Below, piece by piece: positions 10,171 through 21,221 of a stretch of 64,000 bases of DNA. How positions within the stretch are numbered: the stretch's first letter is position 1; the number at the start of each line of letters is the position of its first letter. The notes under the pieces were generated by a model. The model was not told where the DNA came from, made no database searches, and saw nothing but the letters and a program-made list of their open reading frames with translations. The position numbers were made by a program, and so were the translations under genes. This DNA comes from Sepiola atlantica (Eukaryota; Mollusca; Cephalopoda; Sepiida; Sepiolidae), in NCBI GenBank assembly GCA_963556195.1, contig OY744519.1, forward strand, positions 33,138,887 through 33,202,886, read 5' to 3'.

Positions 10171-11330
10171 ACAATTGTGAACCCCGCACGGTGGTCTCGT
10201 CGACCTCACACGTGCACACGATCGTCGTAGTGGCAATAAAAAAATATATGTAGATCGAAATTCCTCTAGGCCGGGATGATGATGACGTCGCCGATCTTGT
10301 CGTCTCGTCCAACTCTCACGTTGAAATTGTTTATATCAGCGAGCGATCACTGGGCGAACAGCAATCGGTTGGATCTGTGAGGGCGAAAGATTATTCAAAG
10401 CAGAACAAAAGGAAAATAACAATGTCAACAACTCGGTCGGGTTTTTTGTATAGAAGAGTAATTATTAATAAAATAAAAAAATTGATTTTACATTAGATTA
10501 ATGTCTACCGTACTTGTAAAAGTTGTTTTCTCTAAGTTATCTCGTTAGTTCTGTGTGTGTGTGAATTCGTTTCAAAAGTAGTTGTTTAGTCACAAATTAA
10601 CTGGCTACGATGACAGTGAGGATTTCGTCCGGTTTTCTCTTCTTCGCCACGCACGCCATCATTGGCCCACGCCGGACGAACGTCCAACTCTGACTGGCTC
10701 TCTCGCCATCTCTACTGGTTCTGAACTCTCGTGCGTGAAAAGCGCACATTCTTTTATTGAAGATGTCTATCGTCATACACCCCTTTCTCTGCCATATTTC
10801 TCTCTACGTCTCTTCCTCTCTCAAGGGGGGTGGGGACGGGCGCCTCACTCCCCCCTTCCCTAAAATAAATGGAATTTTCTTTCTGGCCTGGCGCTATCGC
10901 TAAAACAAATGCTTTCTCATTCTCTCTGTGTGGGCCGAAGGCGCTCTGCCGTAATTAACGATGACCGGCCCAAATAATTTTCTGCCAAGTTAAACAGAAC
11001 ATCGTTTTATTGATATTATTGGAATTAAATCTAAGATTATGGATTTTCATTATCTCTAACTTTCCATCTGGCAACTGTCTCCTTATATGGGGAGGCAATG
11101 GATTTTGACTACCAAACACGACCAACTGAGACAAACCGGCGCCTTGTTCCCGTCGTCTGAATAAGTTTGTTTCTACGTCAAATATATACTAGTTTTATAT
11201 CTCCACTTCGTCTCTACGCAGGGCCTAGCATCATCACCAAGATGCATACTAGCGCGTAACCAGGGTACCCGATCCCCATGGAGCCCCGGATACTTTGTCA
11301 CACAATGAGCTTGCGTAATATCAGAAAATG
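10160..11330. promoter_or_regulatory. CpG-rich, GC-elevated block (possible CpG island)
   Basis: Against an AT-rich background with few CpGs, this stretch is dense in CG dinucleotides, for example at 10185-10350 (CCGCACGG, CTCGTCGACC, GATCGTCG, GACGTCGCCG), 10610-10760 and 10920-10970. A short open frame (10582-10863) is not convincing as a gene. It could be an unmethylated regulatory region or promoter, or a young GC-rich insertion. No TATA box or splice signal was tied to it. Confidence 0.35.
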
Positions 11331-11696
11331 TCTGACCCCTGAACAAGGGAAAAGTGACGTTAAATGAATAGAAGAAATAGATTGTCAAAAAGTATAGAAA
11401 GACAAAGAGAGGTTATCTCAAAATGCTGCCAAAACGATAGAGAAAAGGTTCCCTCTCATCAGAAAAAACACATTTATAAACCACATTCAAAAGAACGCCT
11501 AAGTATCAAGCAAGGGAGCACATAATTTAGCTGGAAAACAAGCAGAAATAAAAGGAAATTCCAGTATAGTATGGTCCAGAAAAGTTTGGTCAGCAAAAGC
11601 GGCATGATGGAATACTCATGTTGTTGCTTTTAAAAAACATCCTCCTATTGTCTCTCTATACTTTTTGCCGATACATTTAATAAAGTAGGGATGTGA

Positions 11697-11733
11697 GAAC
11701 TCCGCTTTTTGTAAATCAGAAAAGGCGGAGTTC
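11697..11733. repeat. Small perfect hairpin
   Basis: GAACTCCGC pairs with GCGGAGTTC, and the stem extends through TTTT/AAAA with a one-base bulge. The loop is about 7-10 nt. Function unknown. Confidence 0.6.
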
Positions 11734-11739
11734 CCCTTT

Positions 11740-12410
11740 TTCTTTGAATCAAAAAAACGATTTTTTTTAAGTATAGACTGATTTCTGTCAAATTGCTAAA
11801 GTTTTACATCCTATTCTTTTTTTTTGTCATTCGACTCTATTTGGAATGGAGGGGGGGGGGGGGGAATTCCAGTTGAGAAAATAGAAGGGGCATGGCCCAC
11901 ATCTTGGGAAATTAATCTCATTTACAGCTTTTTTGCCATTGGCCACTCACATCCGTGATAAAAGTTTTCTTGAAACCTACATAAAAAATCATGTTTATTA
12001 GAACTTTACTTTTTAAAACCGACTTAAATGCTATTTTGAAATTTCACTATAATTATATAAAATTTTATTCATACGGACATTTGATAAGCTCTTTTTTCAG
12101 GTTGACAAAAATAAGGGTTTGCTCTTTAAGCTTTCCTATTGAAAAATGGAGAAAAGTTTAATTCGTAAGAGTTACATGATCAAATTAAAATTATCCTCTT
12201 TGAACATGAAAACTGTAAAGTTCTGAAGAAAGCAAGCTTATCAAAGCTGCGGTTGAAACCTGTCTCGATGTGTAACCAAATGTTTGTATAAATAAAACTT
12301 ATTATATATAAATAGCTCTATTTATTATTGCACACAATTATATTAACATGGTAAAGATTCTTCAGATTTTAACCTGTGGATACAAACCCCACCTGGATTA
12401 AAATTTCTTA
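11740..12410. other. No recognisable gene
   Basis: AT-rich sequence with a poly-G tract near 11851-11862. Nothing else recognised. Confidence 0.5.
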
Positions 12411-12412
12411 TG

Positions 12413-12452
12413 TACTAGCTCTACCTACCTAGCATTGCCTGGTAGTGTTTTT
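12413..12452 (+). repeat. Terminus of the 'TAGCT...GTTGCC(C/T)GG' repeat family
   Basis: TACTAGCTCTACC followed by CTAGCATTGCCTGG matches, with decay, the better copy at 30671-30712 (ACTAGCTGGACCCG then GGCGTTGCCCGGG). Other copies are at 13493-13516, 32168-32200 and 60228-60260. Probably one end of an interspersed repeat common in invertebrates; the name is unknown to me. Confidence 0.5.
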
Positions 12453-12454
12453 AG

Positions 12455-13187
12455 TTGCAATTTATTCGTTTATATTTTTAAACTTTGCCGTTTTTTGTTG
12501 TTTTTCACCAAAATAATTTTTGTTCCAAACAAAGATAAGTAACTCTGCATTGACAAATATACTTACACCACCCCCCTTTATTTTTTACATGACGTTCATA
12601 TGAAAATAATTCTAACCCGGTCAAAGTATTTTATGGAAGGAATTAAATCAAATTTCATTTTATTGTTACCAACATGCTGCAACGATCCACCATAAAGACT
12701 TAGGAGCCAGATATTGATTTTGTAGGAATAAAGCTATTGACGAAAAGAATTGGAAGAGACTGGCTTTACTTATTGGCAATCTGGTCTCTGGAGACCATGG
12801 CAGATGCAGAAAAACTGGATTGAACTCTCTAGGGTGCAAGCAGTATGGAGATCTGGAAGCTATCTAATCATTGGACCCCTCACCTCAGCTTAATACGATC
12901 CAAAGGAATGCTGACGTTTGGTAAAGTCCAGTTGTTGGGGAGCAACAAGTATGACTTCTCACCATTTTTGTAGCTAGATAGATGTTGATCCCATAGGCGA
13001 GATTGGCAGGTCTTATTTTTATGCTGCTGAGTGACTAGCAACCGTCTTCACTAAACGAATCTGGTGAGGTGACCAGTTTAGTTGCATATGACCCAATGGG
13101 TAGTACTGTTACATGGTATCAGTGTCAATCTGTGATTGACCGGACATGAATGTGAAGGTATGTCTGTGCATATATATGTATATGTGT

Positions 13188-13190
<3 letters not shown>
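12455..13190. other. No recognisable gene
   Basis: A moderately GC-richer stretch at 12780-13150 shows no readable homologue on either strand. Confidence 0.45.

Positions 13191-13192
<2 letters not shown>

Positions 13193-13232
<40 letters not shown>
13193..13232. repeat. (TA)n microsatellite
   Basis: About 40 bp of TA. Confidence 0.95.
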
Positions 13233-13235
<3 letters not shown>

Positions 13236-13492
13236 CTTATATCATAACATTTTATCTATTAAAGAAAAGTCAGTTGACTTTCAATGTAATTTAGTGTCTA
13301 AACATATATACGGAAAATTTAAGAGACTTACGATAGATTTAAAATTAATAAGCATTTACTTCATACTTCTTTTTACTCGCCACAGCAAGTCCAGCTATTA
13401 GCCACTTATTATTTATAAAATACAGCCAGTGTTTAATAGATTTTAAAATAAGATTTTATTAATAAATAAAAATGCAAGTACAAATAGTTCTG

Positions 13493-13516
13493 GGCAACGC
13501 CGGGTCAGGAGAGCTA

Positions 13517-13552
<36 letters not shown>
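13493..13552 (-). repeat. GTTGCCCGGG-type repeat terminus plus (TA)n
   Basis: The minus strand reads ACTAGCTCTCCTGACCCGG then CGTTGCCCAG, a copy of the family at 30671. A (TA)n tract (13518-13552) abuts its CTAG end. Confidence 0.6.
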
Positions 13553-13556
<4 letters not shown>

Positions 13557-13578
13557 CAAATCTAAACCAGACACCCAA

Positions 13579-15349
13579 CGCAAAACATCTTTGCCTCTGC
13601 CTTTGAGGCTCGCATTCACTAATATCCGGGGACTTAAAACCAATATCAACGATGTAGAATCTTTTCTCCTGACAAACACCCCGGATATCCTAGCACTAAA
13701 TGAAACGAACCTTCAATCCTCAACCTCCTCTCACCACTTTGACATGACTGACTACCTCCCTCTCTACCGTAAAGACTTTGACAAACATATACATGGGTTA
13801 GGAGTTTATGTTCAGAACACGCTCTCCCTGACTAGAGAACATAGGTTAAGAATCAGATGACCAAGCCTACATGTGCTTTAGATTGACTTTACATCACAGT
13901 GTTAGTTACTTATATTTCTTATACCGTTCACCTTCGACCCAGGACTGTACCCTGCTCAGAACTATCGCTCAATCAGTCTACTCCCAATCTTTGCTAAAAT
14001 CTTTGAATCTTTAATCAATCTAGCGATAGTCAGGCACCTAGTTAATGCTAAACTTTTTTTCTGTATGGATTTAAACTAGCACGATCTACTGCGGATATCT
14101 TAACGGATATATCATACACTGGACAAGGCAGGTGGAGCTCGGGCAGTAGCGCTTGATATATCCAAAGCCTTTGACAAGGTATGGCATAAGGTGCTCCTCC
14201 TAAAAATTCACTCATGTGGTATTACTGGACGAATATTTAATATAATTATCCTTCCTAACCAAAAGAAAGATCCACGTTGTCCTCGATGGCTGTTCATCTA
14301 AGCAACATGATATAAATGCTGATGTACCCCAGGGATCCATCCTTGGACCTCTACTGTTCCTGATTTTCATAAACGACCTCCCTGATGACATCGAGTCTGA
14401 GGTAGGTATATTTGCTGACGACACCAAGCTCTACTCTCGTTATGTGGGCAAAACGGACGCTTACATATCCGAGGCAATGGCTGAATCCTTAGAAAGTGAC
14501 CTCCAGGCTGTAGTGGATTGTGGGCAGAAATGGTTGGTAACTTTTAATGCCGCAAAGACAAAGCTCCTTTCCTTCAATAACTACAAGAAACCTCTTCAAC
14601 CACCGATTGCCATAGCAAATAACACCCTACCTGAGAGTTCAACATCCAAACTACTCGGCCTAACATTCACAGGTAACATGAATTGGAACAAATACATTGA
14701 AGACATTGCCAAGGCTGCCGCAAAGAAGGTGGGCTCCCTCTACCGTGCTAGTAAACTCCTCACACCTGACATTATCCTGTATCTCTACAAAGCCACCATC
14801 CGCCCATGTATGGAGTATTGTTGTCACATCTGGGCTGGTGCATCATCCACTAGTCTCTCCCTCTTAGACAAGGTCCAAAAAAGAGTTGCCAACTTAATAG
14901 GTCCCTCACTATCCACCAAGCTCAAGCCCCTGTCCCATCGCCGCAATGGTGCATCCTTGTACTTGTTTTACAAATACTTCAATGGATTGTGCTCTGATGA
15001 ACTAGCTGCTCTAGTGCCCCTCAACGCAAATACACTATAACAACCCGACAATCAGCTAGGTCCCATCCATTCACTGTGGAGGTCCCCAGATGCCGGAGAG
15101 CCTTCTACTCCAGCAGCTTCTTTCCTCTTGCTGCTGGCCTCTGGAACCTCCTCCCTGCTCTCTGTTTCTCCGACTGTACCGACATGCAGAGGTTTAAAAC
15201 TAATGTAAACCACATCTCGCTGCACAGCTCCCAACTTAGGATGACACCCAAAACCTACTCCCTAATGCTCAGTAGCCCCTTACATCTACAGTGGCGATCT
15301 GCCTTGTTTGAGGTTAAATATCTTAGAAACAAAATTAATAAATAAATAA
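13579..15349 (+). pseudogene. CR1/Jockey-like non-LTR retrotransposon, internally deleted
   Basis: The first piece (13591-13860) is the N-terminus of an APE-type endonuclease: LAFTNIRGLKTNINDVESF, then PDILALNETNL, whose Glu is a catalytic-site residue. The frame continues as YMCFRLTL, VSYLYFLYRSPS, then jumps near 13940 into reverse transcriptase (YRSISLLPIFAKIFESL). The middle of the polyprotein is deleted. RT blocks follow: AVALDISKAFDKVWHKVLL (motif A), VPQGSILGPLLFLIFINDLP, and GIFADDTKLYSRY (motif C, FADD intact). The C-terminal region runs to 15039, then after a frameshift HPFTVEVPRCRRAFYSSSFF to 15345. The 3' end is an AATAAATAAATAAA-type tail. Several indels (near 14100, 14245 and 15040) make it non-functional. 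The exact clade within CR1/Jockey/RTEX-like elements is uncertain. Confidence 0.9.
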
Positions 15350-15359
15350 AAAAAATAAA

Positions 15360-16055
15360 TATATATATATAAGTAAACAATGGATTACAAATCAATCAAC
15401 TGTATATTTTTAAAGTAAATGTTGCTTTGCATGGACAAATACTTTATTAAATAAACAGATAATATCTACGGGGCTCAAACAGAAAAATTTACAAAGAGAA
15501 AAATAAGTCAAACACGATTGAAACGTGTACCTATTTACCACTTTAAGCCATTTGACTGCAGAGAATATTGTAGTTAGTGAGCCCCATAGATATTAGTATC
15601 CTTAAAAAATGTTTACTCTCTCTGTCTCTCTCTCATATATATGTTATATATCCCATATCCTATCTGTCTTGAAAGCCACCTGTCCTATGATGACAGATCA
15701 AATACAAAGTCTATACAATCAGATCAGGGAACAGCTGGCAGTATGTCAACAACCGAGCTCATTGCCCAATCTCTGACTTAGCATTGGCCTTTACAGTTAT
15801 ATGAAATGACACCACCATTAGTGGTACTGATACCACCTGGACCTAGCATAGTTCAATATATATATATATATATAATTATATAATGTATATATATATTACA
15901 CTTGCACACACATGCATGAGAATATGAAATAGTCTTACAAACTAACACTAAATTAACATAATAATAAAAATAAAAGCAACTGAAATATAATATGGTTCAA
16001 TCCACCTTATAATAGTGAAGTAACAGATTGGCAAAATATTCTATCATCAGTTCTT
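15360..16055. other. No gene; (TA)n and unclassified sequence
   Basis: Includes TA runs at 15359-15372 and 15857-15894 and a short CT run near 15618-15632. The GC-richer part at 15660-15850 is not recognised. Confidence 0.5.
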
Positions 16056-16059
16056 TTTT

Positions 16060-16437
16060 ATTAACGTGCAGGTTGAGGGGCATCACCCACACTGGTAGCT
16101 ACCTGTCCAGCTAGTTGCACGCATGGCAGATCTCACTCCACACCTCCAAGAAACTCTATCCTGAGGATCAACTGCAGAGAGATTCCCCCTATGTGATCTC
16201 TCTACAGCATTTCTTTCCAAGGCAACTTAGGTGGGGAGAGGCCGACCTATCAGGGACTTCCAAATCTCTACCTATCTTGGTGGCTCCACTTGAGTGTTCC
16301 ACGTGTCCAACTTTATGCTCTATTAATAACATCAATGTCCATGAAGCTCTGCTGTTCAGCAAATCTTGCGACTGTACAGTTACCACATCTTCAAGCTTCA
16401 CATTGCAAATCTGTATCTTTAGTATAATAAATAAATA
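16060..16437 (+). repeat. Possible retroposed unit with an AATAAATAAATAA tail
   Basis: This stretch of about 375 bp is clearly less AT-rich than its surroundings and ends in ATAATAAATAAATAA, like a LINE or SINE tail. It has an open frame (16115-16438) but no recognisable domain and no second copy in the window. A LINE 3' UTR or a SINE is more likely than a gene. Confidence 0.35.
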
Positions 16438-16439
16438 AC

Positions 16440-17135
16440 TTGTTTTTAGAGACATATTTATCTAAAATTATCAATAGGAATAACATTAAAGTTAGTTACT
16501 GTTGTATGGAAAACATGCAATTATAACAATAACAATAAAAAGTAATAGTATTGCTAAAGCTGTTAATAATAATACCAATTTATGTAATTGTAGAATAAAA
16601 AAGACTAGTGTCCATTAATGAATAAATGGTGATGTTATCTACAAAGCAACAGTAAATAAGATTAATGAAGAGAAACTATACATAGGAGCTATGGAAAATC
16701 AATTCAGGAGTGGATATAATTATGACATTCAGGGGTGAAATATATAAAAATAGTATCACGTTATTTAAATATATATGAGAACAAGAAAAAGAAAAATATC
16801 TGTTCTAATATTAATTGGGAAATATTAAAAGTATCTCCCCCTTGCAATATAAATAGTCGAAAGTGTAGATTATATTTAGAGGGGAAAAAACAAATTATAA
16901 ACTGAAAAAAAACCAAAGTAAATTAAATAAAAACAAGAATTTATCGCTAAATGCAAACATATAAATAAATACCTACTTTTCTACTTAATCCCCGATTAAA
17001 TAAAAGTAATGATGTGCATGATCTGACTTGTTGCAGAGTTTTGGGAAGGGGGAATCACTAATTAAATTAGTATATTAGGATTAAAAAAGATGTGCAAAAC
17101 ACGACACCTGTTAATTCTTTGGGCTCACTTTCAAG
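16440..17135. other. No recognisable gene
   Basis: Very AT-rich, with no coding signal or repeat match seen. Confidence 0.5.
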
Positions 17136-17139
17136 TAAT

Positions 17140-17525
17140 AACAGATGTTAGAGACCAGTCATGTATTCTTCTAGCGGTCGGCAATACAGTGAAACTGCAG
17201 TAAAGTGTTAAGCAAAATACAATTTTGTTTCGGAATCTTTCAGATGAGGATTGATAATTTGACTGGGTAGAAGTCTTAAATAGTTAATAATCGTATTCTT
17301 AGTATCGGCCCACACTGAGGATTGAACATTCGACCTCCAGAAGACTGTCACTTGAAATTTATTTCCGTTACGTCACATGTTATGGCTGATGGAACGAGAG
17401 CAAGCTACCCCTGTGGATTAAATAAAGGGTTCTGTTCGAGATTCTGAGTTTTTACAAAATGCACCTGAAAAAGGTTGGAGGTTACATCGGCGGAAACGTT
17501 ATAAGAATAACATTCAATAATCCCT
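17140..17525 (+). mobile_element. Rearranged tRNA-Arg-type SINE
   Basis: The + strand body GGCTGATGGAACGAGAGCAA, GTGGATTAAATAAAGGGTTC and GAGGTTACATCGGCGGAAAC matches the full-length SINE at 59185-59484. Upstream the tRNA-like part lies inverted (17320-17350 reads GAGGATTGAACATTCGACCTC). The copy is therefore a mosaic of two orientations, from an inversion or two insertions. Confidence 0.7.
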
Positions 17526-17527
17526 AT

Positions 17528-17836
17528 TCATCTACTTCCCACAAAGTAGAATGTGACACAAGGTCGGAAAGTGGGAATTGCGCACTCTAGAGGAAGAGTA
17601 CTTGGGATTTTAAAAAATTGCCTGAACAGCCCCGTCGGCAGTTCCCGATAGGGGCGCTTCAGGCGATTAGCAAAAAACTAACCCCTTCTCAAAGGGTGAG
17701 AAGGAACTGCACAGGACAGACCCATAGACAGGCGTAAATCAAGACCCGAAGGTCAAGACAATACGAGTCTATGGGGTGCAGTATCCATCGGAACAGATAC
17801 TACACTTTGATCATGGCCAAAAGGCCAATCAGAATA
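17528..17836 (-). mobile_element. U2-snRNA-headed SINE, near full length
   Basis: The minus strand starts at about 17832 with TTGGCCTTTTGGCCATGATC then AAAGTGTAGTATCTGTTC, which corresponds to U2 snRNA nucleotides about 10-47, including the branch-point-binding GUAGUA. It then follows the same body as the copy at 40159-40485: CATAGACT, GATTTACGCC, GTCCTGTGCAGTT, TCGCCTGAAGCGCCCCTA, GGGGCTGTTCAGGCA, and the tail CCGACCTTGTGTCACAT with a GTGGGAAGTAGATGAATA end. It is about 309 bp, with no ORF. A second partial copy lies inverted at 17935-18136. Confidence 0.85.
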
Positions 17837-17934
17837 ATCCCAATAATATAAGTACAATTTATTAACATATCCTTTTGTTACTTTATGACGTCATAAATGC
17901 TGAAATATCTTTGACCTGTTTTATTGGATGACGT

Positions 17935-18136
17935 TATCCCTTTATGACGTCCAACCGCCCTCCAGGGTTAGTTTATTGCTAATCGCCTGAGGCACATCTA
18001 CCAGGGAATGCTGACGGGCTGCTCAGGCATTTTTTGGTCGACCAGAGTGCTCTTCCTCGAAGGTGCTGACTTTCCAATTCCCACTTTCCTGACCTTGTCT
18101 AATCTTCCTCCCATGGGAGGGAGGTAAATAAACATC
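17935..18136 (+). mobile_element. 5'-truncated copy of the U2-SINE family
   Basis: Starts within the body (TTAGTTTATTGCTAATCGCC, TGAGGCACATCTACCAGGGA) and continues through GGGCTGCTCAGGCATTTTTT to the tail CTGACCTTGTCTAATC, CCTCCCATGGGAGGGAGGTA and AATAAA. The tail can fold as CCTCCCATGGGAGG. It lacks the U2 head. Confidence 0.8.
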
Positions 18137-18558
18137 CCTTATGACCTCAGTGTGACAGAAATCAAAGGTGCATGTATCCTACAATCTTTTACATTTCTCC
18201 ATCTCTCTTGAACACTAACCCAGTCTTATCATTCTAAACCAGTAATGACAAATACATATATTCTCAATCTTTGAAAACCCAGACTAAAACATTCTCGGTA
18301 ATTTGCTGATTACAAATGTCATTGGTTTTACTTGGTGATCAACTGTTGAAGAAAAACATTCTAATTGTTACATCTTTTAATGGCTTATATAACTGATACA
18401 GACATCTTTCCTATATATATATATATACATGAGGATAAAATACACGTTATATCATAAAACGAAAAGCAGTGGAGACGGGATGTATGAAAAAGACAAACGA
18501 AAAAACATTTTGATTATTTTTTCCTGTGTTAAATTGTTTTTCCTTTTTGTTTTGTTTT

Positions 18559-18560
<2 letters not shown>
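18137..18560. other. No recognisable gene
   Basis: AT-rich sequence with a short (TA)n at 18412-18426; nothing else seen. Confidence 0.5.

Positions 18561-18561
<1 letters not shown>

Positions 18562-18598
<37 letters not shown>
18562..18598. repeat. (TA)n microsatellite
   Basis: About 37 bp of TA. Confidence 0.95.
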
Positions 18599-18600
<2 letters not shown>

Positions 18601-18617
18601 CTTCTGATCAGATATAG

Positions 18618-18760
18618 TTTTGACAAGCCAGCACACTCTGGCCTACAAAAGATGTCTGAGCAGCCCCGTCAGCATTCCCCAGTATGGGCGCCTCAGGCGA
18701 TTAACTATAAGACTGAACAGAACCATATCTCAGCCCAACGGCAGTAAAACAATGTCGGAC
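18618..18760 (-). mobile_element. Variant-head copy of the U2-SINE family
   Basis: The minus-strand body TCGCCTGAGGCGCCCATAC, GGGAATGCTGACGGGGCTG and CCAGAGTG matches the family. The head instead reads CCGTTGGGCTGAGATATGG then TTCTGTTCAGTC, a diverged or deleted form of GGCTAAGATCAAAGTGTAGTATCTGTTC. The same variant head recurs at 57966-58105, indicating a subfamily. Confidence 0.65.
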
Positions 18761-19317
18761 TGATTTGTATTATAATATCTTCGTGAATTGCAATGGCATA
18801 TCCTTAAATTCCACATTTCACACATACTTTTAACAGGCATATCATATATGCTGCGTCTCTTTCTCTCTCTCTCTCATTGAAATAGAATCTCTGAATGCCT
18901 TCTTTGGTTGGTGCAAAAATTATTGGGATGTTTGTGAGAGGATGAGAATGGAATAAACCAACTTATACATTGAATTCTCACATCTGGCAAAAATCCTGTT
19001 CGTTAATTAATAGTCTATTATTTTAAATCCCAAATGAATTTTCTTTTCTTTTGATTTTATTTATGACAGTCATTTCAATTTAAAAGTTATGGGTGTAGAA
19101 ATTAAAACTGTCATCATTTCGTCATGGGACTTTTGTACTTTTGAGCTGATTTTGCCATTGTCTTTTGAAATAAGGTCAACTCGATTCAGTCTTTTTAGTT
19201 TTCATTTTTCCCCTTTATTTTTTGTGCAATGCTTCTCAAATTGTTTTCATTTACTCTTCACTGACACCTTTTCATGATTGTTATCGCAGCTATTGTTAAC
19301 AATTGGGTTGGAATGTT
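18761..19317. other. No recognisable gene
   Basis: AT-rich, with a short CT run near 18856-18874. Confidence 0.5.
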
Positions 19318-19537
19318 CCTATTTACTTGCCTTCCCACAAGGGCAGAGTTAGACGCAAAGTCGGTTTTTAATGGGGAGAAAATCCAACTCCCCAAAAAAG
19401 AAGCACTCTGGATTGAAACAAAAATAAAAATTGCCCCAGTCTAAAAGGACTTCTTCTTCACTGACCGAGGACAGAATAAACTAAGTAGAGCATCAGAACA
19501 GATACTACACTTTGCTCCGAGCCAAAAGGTCAAGTAT
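19318..19537 (-). mobile_element. U2-snRNA-headed SINE, short-body subfamily
   Basis: The minus strand begins CTTGACCTTTTGGCTCGGAG then CAAAGTGTAGTATCTGTTC (U2 5' domain). The body differs from the 40159 copy: GACTGGGGCAATTTTTATTT and ATTAAAAACCGACTTTG, ending CCCTTGTGGGAAGGCAAGTA and AATA. It is about 220 bp. The headless fragments at 5990-6100 and 42855-42910 match this subfamily. Confidence 0.85.
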
Positions 19538-19675
19538 TGTCTTGTAACTATAAATGTTTATGACACTTTAAATTCATTTTAAATGAAAATAAAAGTCAAG
19601 GGAAATTTCCGAAAAAGTCTGCAGGGCAGTTGATTATTTTGATTTTTAAAAGAATACAAAATTCTGAAGAATTTA

Positions 19676-19734
19676 TTTTTCTCTTTGTGAACTAAATAAA
19701 TATTATTAAGCATCTTTTGTAATCCAATCCTGTG

Positions 19735-19775
<41 letters not shown>

Positions 19776-20663
19776 GAGAAGAGAAGGATGAAGGTAATCC
19801 GACGTGATGGGAAAATGAAAAAGGAAAACCAAAAAATGGATGTTTTTTATGTGTACATCAACGTTTCGTCTTTATTTATAAGACTTCATCAGGATGATAA
19901 TATAGAGAAAAAATGTCATGCAAGTACAGATACATGTAGGGTAGACATATTGGGAGGAAAAATAAAATAAAATAATGGCCACTACTGGGTGGACGTCCGT
20001 ACTTGTTGGAGAATAAAAATGAATGTTGAAGAAAATGAGTGGGGAAAAAATGGAAAGATGGGGTGAGCAAGCCCCCCCCCCCCCTCCTTCTCTACCCATC
20101 CTCCTTTCCCTGCATACACCCCCCCACACACAAACATTCCAACTTACTTTTTTCCCTTCAATCTTGACCGCAGCCATCTGGTCAAACACCTCCCTCCCCC
20201 CTCTCCTCCACTCCCTCTCTGCCATCCACTTTACCCCTGCTCATCCCCCACCTCTTTCTCTTACCACCAGCCACAGTAGTCCTTGCTCACCCCATCTTTC
20301 CATTTTTTCCCCACTCATTTTCTTCAACATTCATTTTTATTCTCCAACAAGTACGGACGTCCACCCAGTAGTGGCCATTATTTTATTTTATTTTTCCTCC
20401 CAATATGTCTACCCTACATGTATCTGTACTTGCATGACATTTTTTCTCTATATTATCATCCTGATGAAGTCTTATAAATAAAGACGAAACGTTGATGTAC
20501 ACATAAAAAACATCCATTTTTTTGGTTTTCCTTTTTCATTTTCCCATCACGTCGGATTACCTTCATCCTTCTCTTCCCATATATATATATATACACATAC
20601 ACACAGGATTGGATTACAAAAGATGCTTAATAATATTTATTTAGTTCACAAAGAGAAAAATAA
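19676..20663. mobile_element. Foldback element with near-identical ~390-bp arms
   Basis: Left arm 19676-20074 and right arm about 20280-20663 are inverted copies around a C-rich spacer of about 205 bp. A 64-codon frame translated from each arm (19876-20070 minus, 20283-20477 plus) is identical, so arm identity is essentially complete over 195 bp. Each arm carries CTGATGA, then a pairable GTCTT/AAGAC stem, then GAAAC. The ORFs here are repeats of this foldback, not genes. It is either a recent transposition or inverted duplication, or an assembly foldback. Confidence 0.85.
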
Positions 20664-20736
20664 AAGATGAGAATAAAACATTGTAAAAATACAATATTTA
20701 TTAAAAACATCAAAAGTTCAGAGCAAGGAGTCTCAT

Positions 20737-20785
20737 ATCCTTAATCCATGGATTTCAAAGAAAACATTTCTTCTCATCAGAGGAT
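20737..20785 (-). ncRNA. Type I hammerhead ribozyme motif, core intact
   Basis: Minus strand, 5' to 3': stem I AUCCU, core CUGAUGA, stem II GAAGAAA, loop UGU, UUUCUUU (seven pairs, one G-U). Core GAAA and a short palindromic stem III (UCCAUGGA) follow. Then come a UUA cleavage-site candidate and stem I AGGAU, perfectly complementary to AUCCU. All conserved core positions (C3-A9, G12-A14) match the consensus, and NUH is satisfied by AUU or UUA. The palindromic stem III suits the dimeric action proposed for retroelement hammerheads. Activity is inferred only. Confidence 0.75.
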
Positions 20786-21171
20786 GGAGAAGCCGACAAT
20801 GCGATTATAAATATTGTCGGCAACAATTAACATTGAAAATTTTATATAAAGTAAAAACAAAAATTAGGGCCAGAAGTGAAATTGGAATTTACCAAAGACC
20901 ACCAACATCTTGCAAAAACTTTTAGACTCCTGAACAATTTAAGTATCATTTTCTTTTTCAAACATTCATCCCTAAATAACGGATGCTTTTATTTTTATTT
21001 TTTATTTCATTTTGTCCTGACGTGTTATTAGATAACACCCACTTTGACTTTACTCTCACACCTCAAAATAAGACTTTTCACCTCTGGCCCTAATTTTTGT
21101 TTTTACTTTATATAAAATTTTCAAAGTTAATTGTTGCCGACAATATTTATAATCGCATTGTCGGCTTCCCC

Positions 21172-21221
21172 ATCCTCTGATTAGAAGAAATGTTTTCTTT
21201 GAAAATCCATGGATTAAGGAT
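21172..21221 (+). ncRNA. Mutated hammerhead motif in the right foldback arm
   Basis: Inverted counterpart of 20737-20785. The core reads CUGAUUA (conserved G8 changed to U) and the second core block has an extra A (GAAAA). Stems I and II are preserved. Expected to be inactive. Confidence 0.65.

Noticed and set aside
16115..16455. Host gene on either strand
   Set aside because: Overlapping frames on both strands without domains; the block ends in an AATAAATAAATAA tail like a retroposon.
19872..20481. Pair of 64-117-codon proteins encoded on both strands
   Set aside because: They are mirror images produced by the foldback arms, with AT-rich low-complexity composition and no domain.
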